DNA from: Stanieria cyanosphaera PCC 7437
Lineage (GTDB): Bacteria > Cyanobacteriota > Cyanobacteriia > Cyanobacteriales > Xenococcaceae
DNA: 64,000 bases
Assembly: GCF_000317575.1 (NCBI RefSeq)
Contig: NC_019748.1
Location: 2,996,501 to 3,060,500, forward strand
Direction: 5' to 3'
In this document: positions 1 through 9,153 of the stretch, in pieces
Layout of the letters: the number at the start of each line of letters is the position of its first letter
Numbering within the stretch: the first letter of the stretch is position 1
Position numbers and translations under genes: made by a program
The notes under the pieces: generated by a model
The model's database searches: none
Told to the model about the DNA's origin: nothing
Seen by the model: the letters and a program-made list of their open reading frames with translations, nothing else

Positions 1-255
1 ACTCAAGAAGAATCTAATCAAATGCTCGAAGATTTTACTAGCAGTCAGGAAAGTATTTTTATGGATTTACTCAGCAAAGCAGAGGATTTACAAAATACAA
101 TGACTTCTTTGAGCGAGTTAGTTGGTAAGACTGGTGACAGTGTAGATACGGCTAAAGATACTTTAGTAACTGGTATGAAAGCAACAAATACTGGTTTAGA
201 GACAGCTTTAGGTGTGTTCTCAGAAGTAAAAGAATTACTTGGCAAATTTATTTAA
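1..255 (+). CDS. C-terminal part of an unidentified helical protein (cut by window edge)
   Basis: The reading frame is open from the first base and ends with TAA at 253-255. There is an ATG at 22, but the seven codons before it are also open, so I read this as the 3' end of a longer gene. The visible 84 residues are rich in Ser, Thr, Leu and Glu, without Cys or Trp, and have heptad-like spacing, suggesting an amphipathic helix or coiled coil. I recognise no family motif. It converges on the iron-transport ATPase gene with about 40 bp between the two stop codons, so it is probably unrelated to the iron cluster. Confidence 0.5.
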   Translation, partial: TQEESNQMLEDFTSSQESIFMDLLSKAEDLQNTMTSLSELVGKTGDSVDTAKDTLVTGMKATNTGLETALGVFSEVKELLGKFI

Positions 256-295
256 AAGAATCCAAAGAATTGACTGCGATCGCGCTAATTCAGCA

Positions 296-1129
296 TTAAA
301 AAGAAATTTCTTGAGAATTTGTCAATTTAATTTTGCGTCCTATTGGGATACACATTGGTGTATTGGCTACAGGATCGCAAACAATGCGACATTCTAAACC
401 AAATACTTCTTGTACCATCTCTTCGGTCATAACCTGTTCTGGAATTCCAGTCGCATATACTTTTCCCTGTTGTACTGCTACCAAATAATCGGCATAACGA
501 CAAGCAAGATTGAGGTCGTGTAGTACCATGACAATGGTTTTGCCTTTACTTTCATGAAGTTCTTGTAATAGATCTAATAATTCTACTTGGTGAGATAAAT
601 CTAAAAAAGTCGTGGGTTCGTCTAGTAATAAAATATCTGTATCCTGAGCTAAAATCATGGCAATCCAAGCTCTTTGTCGTTGTCCACCTGAAAGTTTATC
701 TAAGGCACGATCTGCTAGTTTGCTCATTGCGGTAATCTCTAACGCCTCTATTACTTTCTGTTCGTCTTGTTTCGACCATTGCTGTAACCAATTTTGATAG
801 GGATAGCGACCCATAGCTACTAAATCTTTGACGGTTAAACCCTCTGGTGCAATCGGACTTTGAGTAAGCATTCCTAGTTTTTGAGCGACGGTTTTACTAT
901 TGAGGCGAACAATATCCTTACCATCCAAATAAACTATGCCCGATTTTGGTTTTAAAAGTCGAGCTAATCCTCGCAATAGGGTAGATTTACCACAACCGTT
1001 AGCACCCACTAAGACTGTAATTTTATTTGCGGGAATCCCTAAATCTAAATTTCGTACCACTGACACACCCTCATAAGCGAGAGTAAGCTGTTTGGTTTCG
1101 AGATGATTAATAAAAGGATTTTGATTCAT
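296..1129 (-). CDS. Fe(III)-siderophore ABC transporter ATPase (FepC/FecE type)
   Basis: Cytoplasmic ATPase powering inner-membrane uptake of a ferric siderophore. The 277-residue protein has Walker A GANGCGKST (about 42-50), the signature LSGGQ (146-150), Walker B ILLLDEPT (166-173) and an LHDLN H-loop, plus the MGRYPYQ stretch typical of FepC/FecE/FhuC proteins. The frame stays open about 98 codons upstream, but that part is Cys/Arg-rich and antisense-like to the permease gene; the ATG at 1129 sits 2 bp after the permease stop and starts a normal N-terminus, so I chose it. It is the last gene of an exbB-exbD-permease-permease-ATPase run with tiny gaps, almost certainly one operon. Confidence 0.93.
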   Translation of the reverse strand: MNQNPFINHLETKQLTLAYEGVSVVRNLDLGIPANKITVLVGANGCGKSTLLRGLARLLKPKSGIVYLDGKDIVRLNSKTVAQKLGMLTQSPIAPEGLTVKDLVAMGRYPYQNWLQQWSKQDEQKVIEALEITAMSKLADRALDKLSGGQRQRAWIAMILAQDTDILLLDEPTTFLDLSHQVELLDLLQELHESKGKTIVMVLHDLNLACRYADYLVAVQQGKVYATGIPEQVMTEEMVQEVFGLECRIVCDPVANTPMCIPIGRKIKLTNSQEISF

Positions 1130-1131
1130 GT

Positions 1132-2154
1132 CTAACGATTGCGAATTAGTAAATAGACAAAATAAGGCGCACCAACAGCAGCAATAATAATACCGCAGGG
1201 GAGTTCCAAAGGTGCAAACATAATCCTGCCGAGTAAATCGGCACACACGACCAACATTCCCCCCATCATCGCAGCTACAGGTATCAATCCTTGATGAGAA
1301 ACTCCGACTAGCTGTCTTCCTAAATGAGGTGCCATTAACCCTACAAAACCAATTGTACCTGCTGTTGCGACTGAAGCACCTGCTAAAGCGACGCTGGTTA
1401 ACAGCAATAAACCTCGTTGCCATTCAACTTGACTCCCTAAACCACGAGCCACTTCATCACCAAGATTTAAGATATTTAGCTCTCTGGCGAGAAATAAAGC
1501 AACTGAACCAAAAATGACAATCCAGGGCATTAAAGCCCATACTTGTGACCAAGTACGTCCGTAAACGCTACCTGTTAACCAAACTAAAGCCTGAGAAACG
1601 GTATTAATCTGTCCAAAGGTAATCATGATGTCGGTCAAAGTACCAGCAATTAGCTCGAAGCCAATGCCAACTAAAATTAACCGAATGGGTGAACTGCCTT
1701 CTTGCCAAGCCAAAAGATAAATTAAGAATGCCACTGTTAATGCACCAGTAAAAGCAGCGAAAGGAAGCCAAGCTGCGGGGGTATTGGGCAGTAAAATAAT
1801 TAGACTAACGGCAGCCAAAGCTGCACCAGCATTGACTCCAATAATATCTGGAGCAGCTAAAGGATTGCGAGTAATGCCTTGAGTAATCGTTCCTGCGATC
1901 GCTAGTCCTACTCCAACTAAAAAAGCAACTAGAGTTCGGGGTAGGCGTAAGACCATAACAATAAAAGTATAATCTTCTTTAGCAGTGGGCAAACCTAACA
2001 GTGTTTTAATTACATCTAGTGGTGCAACTGGGTATTCTCCGTAGCCAATACTAATTACCATTGCTACAAGAGTTATAGAAGTAAGAATCAGCAATACTTT
2101 AATAACTTGGCGATCGCTTGGAAAGAAAATTGGTAATTTTTGGAAATTAATCAT
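1132..2154 (-). CDS. FecCD-family iron-siderophore permease, second subunit
   Basis: Polytopic inner-membrane permease of the BtuC/FecCD family, expected to pair with the neighbouring homologue and the downstream ATPase. Family landmarks include [12 protein letters not shown], the [18 protein letters not shown] segment, and a C-terminal [16 protein letters not shown] coupling region followed by [13 protein letters not shown]. The length, about 340 residues with many hydrophobic helices, is normal. An ATG at 2193 would add 13 charged residues and overlap the upstream gene by 19 bp without a ribosome-binding site; the ATG at 2154 has AAAGGAG about 13 bases upstream, so I prefer it, but the longer form is possible. 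Confidence 0.92.
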   Translation of the reverse strand: MINFQKLPIFFPSDRQVIKVLLILTSITLVAMVISIGYGEYPVAPLDVIKTLLGLPTAKEDYTFIVMVLRLPRTLVAFLVGVGLAIAGTITQGITRNPLAAPDIIGVNAGAALAAVSLIILLPNTPAAWLPFAAFTGALTVAFLIYLLAWQEGSSPIRLILVGIGFELIAGTLTDIMITFGQINTVSQALVWLTGSVYGRTWSQVWALMPWIVIFGSVALFLARELNILNLGDEVARGLGSQVEWQRGLLLLTSVALAGASVATAGTIGFVGLMAPHLGRQLVGVSHQGLIPVAAMMGGMLVVCADLLGRIMFAPLELPCGIIIAAVGAPYFVYLLIRNR

Positions 2155-2174
2155 TAGCGATTGTTTGCTCCTTT

Positions 2175-3206
2175 CTACTTCTTCAGCTTCCATCTAATTA
2201 AATAGATAAAAAAAGGCGCACCAATTAAAGGCATTACTAAGCCTACAGGTAGCTCGGCGGGACGGATAATAAGACGACCAAACAGATCTGCAATCAGAAC
2301 AATAATTGCCCCAAACATAGCTGAATAAGGCAGAATCCAACGATAATCGACCCCGACTAGGAAACGAGCTAGATGAGGAATGATTAAACCGACAAAACCA
2401 ATCGGCCCTGCGATCGCGACACTAGAACCTGCTAGTAAAATAATACTTATGGCTGCCAAAATTTTAGTCAAAGCAATTGATTGTCCTAAGCTTTTAGCGG
2501 TATCTTCTCCCAAACTAAGCATGGTAATCTGTTTACTAAGGGCTAAGGCTAAGATTAAACCAATGCAGAGATAAGGTAATACTTGCAATAACAGATTCAA
2601 ATCTCTACCTGCTACTGAACCAGCTAACCAAAATCTAATTTCTTCTAGGGTACGTTGACTCAAAATTAAAATTCCGCTCGTAATCGAAGCAATAAAAGCG
2701 GTAAAGGCTGCACCAGCAATGGTTAGGTTAAAGGGAGTAGCTCCCGAGCGACCGATTGAACCGAAGAAATATACTGTAACTGCACTAATAGCTGCACCTG
2801 CAAAAGCAAACCAGGTATAAAAGTTTAAGGAAACACTACCAAGCATTAATGTTCCTACTACTACAGCCAAAGCTGCTCCTGCATTGACTCCTAAAATACT
2901 AGGCGATGCTAAAGGGTTACGAGTTAATCCCTGCATGATTGCTCCTGCTACGGCTAAAGCTGCACCGACTAACAGAGCAATAAGCGATCGCGGTAAACGA
3001 ATAGTACGAATAATGAGGTGATTACTAGAACCATCAAAAGCGGTAAATGCTTGATAACTGTCTTTAAAAGATATTTCTGCTGCACCCCAAGTAATACTGG
3101 CGATCAAACTAAGACATAAAATTATTACTCCCAAGATTAAACCAAAAACAAGCAAAAACTGCTTCTTGGTTTTCTCTGAGCGCAATTGGTTTTCAGTAAT
3201 TGTCAT
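2175..3206 (-). CDS. FecCD-family iron-siderophore permease, first subunit
   Basis: Inner-membrane permease of 343 residues, homologous to the next gene downstream. It shows the FecCD hallmarks: [39 protein letters not shown], and the [16 protein letters not shown] cytoplasmic loop contacting the ATPase, then [13 protein letters not shown] near the end. A charged N-terminus of about 14 residues precedes the first membrane helix, fitting the ATG at 3206. The gap to exbD is 13 bp. Two non-identical permease subunits plus one ATPase make a heterodimeric importer; its substrate-binding partner is probably the lipoprotein encoded at 50333-51358, on the opposite strand. Confidence 0.93.
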   Translation of the reverse strand: MTITENQLRSEKTKKQFLLVFGLILGVIILCLSLIASITWGAAEISFKDSYQAFTAFDGSSNHLIIRTIRLPRSLIALLVGAALAVAGAIMQGLTRNPLASPSILGVNAGAALAVVVGTLMLGSVSLNFYTWFAFAGAAISAVTVYFFGSIGRSGATPFNLTIAGAAFTAFIASITSGILILSQRTLEEIRFWLAGSVAGRDLNLLLQVLPYLCIGLILALALSKQITMLSLGEDTAKSLGQSIALTKILAAISIILLAGSSVAIAGPIGFVGLIIPHLARFLVGVDYRWILPYSAMFGAIIVLIADLFGRLIIRPAELPVGLVMPLIGAPFFIYLIRWKLKK

Positions 3207-3219
3207 GCTCGTGAAATAT

Positions 3220-3621
3220 TTACTCTTGCTCTGTCGCGATCGCCATTCTCGCTCCGGGTATCTGTCGCAAATTATCCATTACCTTGACCACTATTCCATG
3301 TTCGACTTTTTCATCGGCATTAATCACCACCAATGACTCGGAATTGGGTGCAATTTTTTGGCTCAAAGCATCTTTAAGTTGATTCATCTCAATCGGCTGG
3401 CGGTCAATAAACAGATCACCATCAGCTTCAATGGTAATATTCACCTGTTCTGGTTTTTCTGCTGCTGAGGTTTGTGCTGAAGGTAAATTAACTGGTAAAC
3501 TTTGCGATCGCGATAAAAATAAAGTTGAGATAATAAAAAAAGCCAGAATTGAAAAGATCACATCGATCATTGGCAAGATATTAATCTCAAACTGTTCTTC
3601 AGGTTCATTTGGTAGGCGCAT
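3220..3621 (-). CDS. exbD: Biopolymer transport protein ExbD
   Basis: Proton-channel subunit that, with ExbB, energises TonB for outer-membrane siderophore uptake. The 133-residue protein has a short cytoplasmic N-terminus, one membrane helix (about 17-35) containing the essential Asp at about residue 20 (PMIDVIF), and a periplasmic domain ending with the VKVMDNLRQIPG pattern of ExbD/TolR. It overlaps the exbB 3' end by 17 bp, indicating translational coupling. No tonB gene is visible in the window, so TonB must come from elsewhere. Placement directly before the siderophore permease genes ties this pair to siderophore uptake rather than to Tol functions. Confidence 0.92.
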   Translation of the reverse strand: MRLPNEPEEQFEINILPMIDVIFSILAFFIISTLFLSRSQSLPVNLPSAQTSAAEKPEQVNITIEADGDLFIDRQPIEMNQLKDALSQKIAPNSESLVVINADEKVEHGIVVKVMDNLRQIPGARMAIATEQE

Positions 3622-4252
3622 AAGTTCTACTTCTTTCGTATAAACGACGATACATCAGTTCTAATTGCCCGCCATATTCTTGAATTAAAGCTAGCTCTCG
3701 TAAATACAAGCCTCGGAAAGCATTCGCAAATAGGAGGGTGAAAATTGCTACGACTAATCCCATTACTGTTGAAACTAATGCCTCACTCAATCCCGCAGTT
3801 ACACCTGTAGCGTTACTATTAGCAACATTGCCAATTTCTAGAGAAGCAAAAGATTGAATTAAGCCTAAAATTGTTCCTAGCAGACCGAGTAAAGGAGAAA
3901 CGGTAATAATAGTCTGAAAAATAGTACTAAATCTTCTTAAAATTGGTAACTCTGCTTGAGTGGCACTTTCTAACGCCAAACGAAACTCTTCAGAGGTAGG
4001 TTCTTCTAATTCTAAAGCCTCTAAAAAGATCCGTGCAATGGGTAAGTGAGCATTTTGTTTGAGCTTTTTAATCGCTGCAAAAGGATCACTACGATAAAGG
4101 GAAAAAGCTTCCTTGACTACTTTGCGCTGTTTTTGCTTTAATCGAAGCCAAAACACGATTCGTTCGACGATCAAGGCTACTGCTAAGAGAGAAAATCCCA
4201 GCAAGGGAAAACTAACGATTCCGCCTGCTGTCCATATATTATCGATAGGCAT
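3605..4252 (-). CDS. exbB: Biopolymer transport protein ExbB (MotA/TolQ/ExbB family)
   Basis: Inner-membrane proton-channel subunit partnering ExbD. The 215 residues contain an N-terminal helix (about 13-33), a cytoplasmic loop, and the diagnostic TM2-TM3 region with SPLLGLLGTILGLIQSF followed by ALVSTVMGLVVAIFTLL. It is the first gene of the transport operon: no coding sequence lies within 316 bp upstream, and a strong Fur-box match occurs about 24-42 bases before the start codon. This predicts iron-repressed transcription of exbB, exbD, both permeases and the ATPase as one unit. Confidence 0.93.
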   Translation of the reverse strand: MPIDNIWTAGGIVSFPLLGFSLLAVALIVERIVFWLRLKQKQRKVVKEAFSLYRSDPFAAIKKLKQNAHLPIARIFLEALELEEPTSEEFRLALESATQAELPILRRFSTIFQTIITVSPLLGLLGTILGLIQSFASLEIGNVANSNATGVTAGLSEALVSTVMGLVVAIFTLLFANAFRGLYLRELALIQEYGGQLELMYRRLYERSRTYAPTK

Positions 4253-4568
4253 AAGCTACATATCAAAAGGTAATTGCAAATAATTATCATTTTCCTGTTT
4301 TAGCAGTTTACCACAGCTTATCAATAATTTTATTCAATTAAATTTAAAATTTTTTTTACGTCTAGCTTAAGGATAAATCAAAAAAAACAATTTAACAAAA
4401 CTCGATCTAGATTTGTTTTGCTAGCTGTAACTTCGCCGAATTTAAGCACTAAAAAATAATATTTAACCATCAAATTAAATTTTTAATCAAGGATATTTTA
4501 ATCAAATTTATTATCAATAAGTCTACTGCGGTTTTATCTGTAATTTTGCTGCTAAATCTGGAAACTTT
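4253..4568. other. AT-rich intergenic region between exbB and the acylase gene
   Basis: No credible ORF is visible. The exbB-proximal end holds the Fur-box match; the rest is very AT-rich. It separates the 3' end of the biosynthetic gene run from the transport operon, so exbB probably has its own promoter. I could not identify a convincing terminator hairpin for the biosynthetic transcript. Confidence 0.5.
4276..4294 (-). promoter_or_regulatory. Predicted Fur box upstream of exbB
   Basis: Read on the minus strand, the 19 bases match the classical Fur consensus GATAATGATAATCATTATC at 15 positions by my count. The site lies 24-42 bases before the exbB start codon, where a repressor would overlap a promoter. 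The plus-strand reading contains TGCAAATAAT, which recurs upstream of other iron genes in this window. Fur binding is inferred from the match only. Confidence 0.65.
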
Positions 4569-6695
4569 TTACATTTTTGAGATAATTTTACGTTTGACTA
4601 AATGAGCTTCAACTTCTTGACGCGATCGCCATATTGGGCGCAATTGTTTTTGAGCAAATAATTTTAATTGATCTTCAGTGGAAATAGAATTTGGTTGAGT
4701 AGCATTACCATAACTAGTAAGTGCCATTGCTTTGACTGGTTGAGAAAACTCAATGGCAGCGACAAAAGAATCTCCATCAAAAGCTTGAAAATGTTTGGAG
4801 TTTTCCATAGGTATAAAGTTAACTACCCGAAAAATACCAAAGTCTCCCGGCCCACCATTGGCAGGTAAATCTAGATTACCATCCTTGAAGCGAAACACCT
4901 CACCCCAAGATACATCTATTGCACCATAATCTTGCTCGATCTGGGTAGCTACTGCTAACAGTGTTTTGACTGCCTGTTGAGGATCGGCTAAACCATTGGG
5001 GGTATTGAGAGGGGAATTTGGTTGCCAGGGTTGACTAAACAAGGTATCAAAGTCAATTTCTTCTAACCAAGCAGCAAATAAAACTGCTCCCTGACTTTTG
5101 GCATTAGTTTGTCTGTCCCATTGTTCGAGGACATCGGCTACTTGTAGAGCTAAGGTACTACTTTCTTGACGTAAAGCAGGAATAAGGTCGTCTAAAAGGC
5201 GATCCGCCATTTCCATGCGGGTTGAGTGTTTATAATTAATCATTTCTGGAAAAGAAATCTTGTCAGTTTCCGCTAGCATTCGAGCCGAACGTTGCGCTCG
5301 AAAATCCATCTCTTGGGGTGCGATGTAAGGAGGATAATCTTCTGGTGAGATGGCACTAGGAAATGTAGTTGTCCAAGGAGGATCATTAGCATTTTGTAGC
5401 CAACCACTAGTTGGATCGACGATCCGAGGTAAATCTTGATAGGGATGAATTTTAGTCCAGAGAGTAGTTGAAGTGTCGCCAGAAATAATACCTTGCCAAT
5501 AGGCAAAATCGCCTTGAGAGCGAATGGGAACTTGACCATTAAATAGGTGCATAATGTGTCCCTCGCGATCAGCATACATTACAGTAAACATGGGTAACTG
5601 TAGACGTTGGAGTACGGCTTCAAACTGTTTGAAGTTATTAGCTTTTGCCATATCCCACCATTGCTCTAATACACCAGGACGATCTAAACCAACTACTCTC
5701 AATGCTAGAGCTTTGCCTTCTTCTTGTTTAATCAGAGGGCCATGAACAGAACTTTGTATGGTAAGTTTTTGTGATTGGATAGTGCCATCCTGTTGTTTTA
5801 ATTTAATTTCAGCAGTTTTTGTCGTAAAATCACGAACTTCACCATCAAACAGATAGCCTTTACCAGAAAGAGTTAATTCATATATATCCCAACCATCAAA
5901 AGTATTGACAGTATGAGTCCAACCTAAATTATCATTAAATGCGATCGCGAGAACGGGAATCCCTACTAAAGTTGCACCATAAGCATCGATTCCTGGTGCG
6001 GTAATTTGTGCCTCATACCAGAGAAATAAATCGAACCAAGGTAGATGGGGGTTAGCCAGTAACAGAGTATTACCACTAGTAGAATGACCAGGTGCGATCG
6101 CCCAACCGTTAGAACCTTTGGAGTGTTTTGGTTTTTGATGAAGATTTGTAACTGTTTCTGGATCTACCACAAAGGTAAAATTAAGAACTCGTTGAACATG
6201 AGCGAGAACGTCTTCTCCTGAGATGGGTAGAACGGTTTTCACTTCATCATCAATTAATTCGGGATGTTCTGCTGCATAAGTGTTAATTCCTGTAGCAAAG
6301 CTATCTAAATAACTACGAAAAGTGGCATTCTGTTGTTGATACCAAGTTTTTGCTCGTTGAGGAATGCCCATTGTGACAACCCATCGATCTGATTCTAAAT
6401 AATCTTCTCCCCAATACTCAGCAGCGCGTCCTCTAGCTTGACCATAAAGACGAAGAAGTAAGTTAGCGTGGCTGTGCATTTGCGCCCAACCGAAGGCTTG
6501 AAATGCGTCTTGAGAATTGACTCCATAAATATGAGGAACACCATAGTTATCCCAAAGAATTTCGCTACGTTTGGGATTACTTAATACATTGGTTTGTCCT
6601 ACTAATAAAACTATCAATAGACTAATTAGAAACAAAGCTGATTTAAAAGATTTACCAAAAATATTTTTACTAAAGCTGAAATTAATAATAAACAT
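4569..6695 (-). CDS. Exported penicillin-acylase-family Ntn-hydrolase (PvdQ-like role proposed)
   Basis: Member of the penicillin amidase / acyl-homoserine-lactone acylase family of self-processing N-terminal-nucleophile hydrolases. The 708 residues begin with a membrane-targeting segment (about 15-37), then the alpha-subunit motif EILWDNYGVPHIYG, a spacer, and the autocleavage site GSNGWAIAP whose Ser195 would become the N-terminal nucleophile; conserved NPHLPW and NDNLGWTHTVN follow. The gene overlaps the thioesterase gene by 14 bp. In pyoverdine biosynthesis the related PvdQ removes a fatty-acyl chain in the periplasm; this cluster starts with a fatty acyl-AMP ligase, so deacylation or trimming of an acylated precursor is a reasonable inference. 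Quorum-signal or beta-lactam hydrolysis cannot be excluded from sequence. Confidence 0.87.
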   Translation of the reverse strand: MFIINFSFSKNIFGKSFKSALFLISLLIVLLVGQTNVLSNPKRSEILWDNYGVPHIYGVNSQDAFQAFGWAQMHSHANLLLRLYGQARGRAAEYWGEDYLESDRWVVTMGIPQRAKTWYQQQNATFRSYLDSFATGINTYAAEHPELIDDEVKTVLPISGEDVLAHVQRVLNFTFVVDPETVTNLHQKPKHSKGSNGWAIAPGHSTSGNTLLLANPHLPWFDLFLWYEAQITAPGIDAYGATLVGIPVLAIAFNDNLGWTHTVNTFDGWDIYELTLSGKGYLFDGEVRDFTTKTAEIKLKQQDGTIQSQKLTIQSSVHGPLIKQEEGKALALRVVGLDRPGVLEQWWDMAKANNFKQFEAVLQRLQLPMFTVMYADREGHIMHLFNGQVPIRSQGDFAYWQGIISGDTSTTLWTKIHPYQDLPRIVDPTSGWLQNANDPPWTTTFPSAISPEDYPPYIAPQEMDFRAQRSARMLAETDKISFPEMINYKHSTRMEMADRLLDDLIPALRQESSTLALQVADVLEQWDRQTNAKSQGAVLFAAWLEEIDFDTLFSQPWQPNSPLNTPNGLADPQQAVKTLLAVATQIEQDYGAIDVSWGEVFRFKDGNLDLPANGGPGDFGIFRVVNFIPMENSKHFQAFDGDSFVAAIEFSQPVKAMALTSYGNATQPNSISTEDQLKLFAQKQLRPIWRSRQEVEAHLVKRKIISKM

Positions 6696-7440
6696 TTAAC
6701 TGTTGGATTAATTCTTGAAGCAGAAAAGACTGAGAGGAGTGAATAAAAAAGTGATTGCCCGAAAGCATTTTTAAAGAGAAAGAATTTAAAGTTTGTTCTC
6801 TCCAGGCTTCAAGTTCTTTTAGTTCGATTGTTCGATCTTGTAGACCGCCAAAAACAGAAATTGGGCAATTAAAAGGAGCGTCAGCAGTATAATTATAATT
6901 TTCTAAAATAGCAAAGTCTGCTCTAAGAATGGGAAGTAATATTTCCATTAATTCATCATTATTTAAAACTTCTTCTGGAGTACCATTGAGTAGGCGTAAT
7001 TCTCGAATCAAATCTGCTTTAGGTAAATTACTAATTATAGTTTTTGAACGATTAATTTGAGGAGCGCGACGACCAGAGATAAATAAATGAACTGGTTCTA
7101 AATTATATTGACGACGAAGTAAACGAGCCAATTCAAAACTAATTAATCCTCCCATACTATGACCAAAAAAAGCAAAAGGTTGATTCAAAAAAGGTAAAAT
7201 TTCTAAAGCGATCGCTTTTACTAAAGGCTCGATTCGATTGAAAGGAATTAATTGTATTTGGCTGCCTCTGCCTGGAAGTTCTACAGTACAAATTTCAATA
7301 TTTTTAGGAAAATAATCAATCCAGGAACGAAAAGAATAAGAACTACCACCTGCATAGGGGAAACAAAATAAACGCAGGGAAGGAGAAGGATTAGGTTTAG
7401 GAAAAGTAATCCAAGAATTAATAGTAGGAGTAAGAGTCAT
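6682..7440 (-). CDS. Type II (editing) thioesterase
   Basis: Alpha/beta-hydrolase of 252 residues in the stand-alone NRPS/PKS thioesterase group (GrsT/SrfAD-like). The N-terminus has the family signature LFCFPYAGGSSYSFRSW. The nucleophile elbow GHSMGG puts the catalytic Ser at about residue 95; Asp202 in FGGLQDRTI and His230 in SGNHFF complete the triad. Such enzymes clear wrongly primed or stalled carrier proteins. None of the megasynthases here has its own TE domain and the last ends in a reductase, so this protein is expected to edit rather than release product. It ends inside the start of the acylase gene, consistent with co-expression. Confidence 0.92.
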   Translation of the reverse strand: MTLTPTINSWITFPKPNPSPSLRLFCFPYAGGSSYSFRSWIDYFPKNIEICTVELPGRGSQIQLIPFNRIEPLVKAIALEILPFLNQPFAFFGHSMGGLISFELARLLRRQYNLEPVHLFISGRRAPQINRSKTIISNLPKADLIRELRLLNGTPEEVLNNDELMEILLPILRADFAILENYNYTADAPFNCPISVFGGLQDRTIELKELEAWREQTLNSFSLKMLSGNHFFIHSSQSFLLQELIQQLNVYY

Positions 7441-7557
7441 GGTTTTGAAGTAAAAAGTTTAGATGCTATGGACTGTAGACTAACAATCAACTATCAACGC
7501 TTAACCAGAGAAATGAACTGTATCTCATTAATCTAAAAACCGCTATAAAAGCTATAT

Positions 7558-9000
7558 TTATGGTAAAAATTCTCCTTCTTTTAATTCTGAAATGCTATCT
7601 TTAACCGCTTGAATAATATAATTAATATCTGCATCTGTATGGGCAGTTGATAAAAATCCACCGTTACCTCTGAGCATGATTCCTTTAGCTAAAAGGTGAT
7701 AGTAAAGTAAGTCAAAAACTAATGATAATTCAGAATTATCTTCAGCAGATTCATCAATTTCTAAATCAGAAGAGCCGAATAATGAGCCAAAATTAGCCAG
7801 ATAAATTGGTAATTCTTCTTGTTCAAAATAATCATTAAGTGTCGCTACAAAATTAGATGTGCGTTGGTTTAATTGTTCTTGTAAAGTAGCACCTTGAGTT
7901 TTTAAATGTACTAAAACTGCATGAGCAGAAGCGATCGCTAGAGGATGTTTGCAATAAGTTCCTGCAAAAAAAGTAGTTTTGCTTTGAGGAGATGATAAAT
8001 CTCCATAATGCCAGATTCCACCATTGATCGCGTCTAAATATTGAGCTTTTCCTGCAATAATTCCAATGGGTAAACCACCACCAACAATTTTGCCATAAGT
8101 AACTAGATCTGCTTCGATTTCAAACCAAGCTTGTGCGCCACCTGGATGAATACGAAAACCTGTTACCATTTCATCAAAAATTAAAGCTATTTTTAAGTCT
8201 TGAGTAAGTTGTCTTAATTGTTGAAGAAAGGTTTTTGGTTGTAAATTTAATTGACTTGATTGCACTGGTTCAACTAAGACAGCAGCTATTTCTTGAGAGT
8301 TTTGTTTGATTATTTCTAAAGATTGTTCGTCACCGTATTTTAAGACTAAAGTATCTTGAAGATAACTAGTAGGAATTCCAGAGGCGATCGCAACAGTTTT
8401 GCTCTGATTATTGATTGTTTTGGGTTTACCAAGAGTGCCATCAAAATGACCGTGATAGGAGTTAGAAAACATGACAATTTTATTGCGTCCTGTTACAGTT
8501 CTTGCCAGACGAATTGCTGTCATTACTGCTTCTGTTCCTGTGTTGCTAAAAGCAACTCTTTCTACTCCTGTTAGTTCACTAATTAAGTTAGCAACTTCAC
8601 CAATTAATTCTGGTTGAGAACCTAATTGAATTCCTTTATTTAGTTGTTCTATAATTGCTTTTTTAATAAAATCTGGGTTATGACCAAAAAGATTGACACC
8701 ATATCCCATAACTAAATCTATATATTCATTGCCATCAACATCGTGGATTTTTGAACCGTAAGATTGTTGCGTAACTAGAGGATAATATAGTTCTTTAAGA
8801 GGTAGTTGAAAGTCTACAAAACTTTTATTGTCTGCTAAAATTGAACGATTTGCTTGAGCAATTTTTTTTGATTTTTTGGTTTTCTGGTTATAGCGAGTAA
8901 TAAAGTCTGTTAAATATTCTTGTTGGCGATTATTTAAATTGATTTGAGAGAAAATTGTGGCGAGATTTTCTAAGTTTGTTAGTGGGGTGATTGTAATCAT
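7558..9000 (-). CDS. Free-standing PKS-type class III aminotransferase (AMT)
   Basis: PLP enzyme of the glutamate-1-semialdehyde-aminomutase-like group. The N-terminal stretch (YLTDFITRYNQKTKKSKK...LADNKS) followed by DVDGNEYIDLVMGYGVNLFGH is what I associate with AMT domains embedded in hybrid PKS/NRPS proteins such as MycA and McyE, which convert beta-keto thioesters to beta-amino ones. FSNTGTEAVMTAIRLAR binds PLP phosphate, Asp276 (IFDEMVTGF) and Lys304 (YGKIVGGGLPIG) are the expected cofactor contacts. Here the domain is a separate 480-residue protein. It may aminate a ketide from the single PKS module, but that module also has an intact-looking ketoreductase, so the substrate is unclear. 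Confidence 0.85.
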   Translation of the reverse strand: MITITPLTNLENLATIFSQINLNNRQQEYLTDFITRYNQKTKKSKKIAQANRSILADNKSFVDFQLPLKELYYPLVTQQSYGSKIHDVDGNEYIDLVMGYGVNLFGHNPDFIKKAIIEQLNKGIQLGSQPELIGEVANLISELTGVERVAFSNTGTEAVMTAIRLARTVTGRNKIVMFSNSYHGHFDGTLGKPKTINNQSKTVAIASGIPTSYLQDTLVLKYGDEQSLEIIKQNSQEIAAVLVEPVQSSQLNLQPKTFLQQLRQLTQDLKIALIFDEMVTGFRIHPGGAQAWFEIEADLVTYGKIVGGGLPIGIIAGKAQYLDAINGGIWHYGDLSSPQSKTTFFAGTYCKHPLAIASAHAVLVHLKTQGATLQEQLNQRTSNFVATLNDYFEQEELPIYLANFGSLFGSSDLEIDESAEDNSELSLVFDLLYYHLLAKGIMLRGNGGFLSTAHTDADINYIIQAVKDSISELKEGEFLP

Positions 9001-9153
9001 GTTTTTAGGTTTTAAATGAAGATTAATGGAACAAAAGTGTCCACGAATGAACGCAGATAGAGTTATCGATTGGTAGTGTTAATGGTTGATTATTTGTTCA
9101 CTGATGAACACGGATGAATTTAAGGATTGGGTTTGAGGTTGAATAATTAAAGT

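Noticed and set aside
1130-1423. A 98-codon upstream extension of the ABC ATPase frame
   Set aside because: It is antisense-like to the permease gene, with a Cys/Arg-rich composition; the ATG at 1129 follows the permease stop by 2 bp and gives a normal ATPase N-terminus.
5273-5575. Minus-strand ORF of 100 codons inside the acylase gene
   Set aside because: Out-of-frame shadow of the penicillin-acylase coding sequence; no family resemblance.
7558-9000. Glutamate-1-semialdehyde aminomutase (HemL)
   Set aside because: The N-terminal extension and the DVDGNEYIDLVMGYGVNLFGH region match PKS-embedded AMT domains better, and the gene lies in the synthetase cluster.
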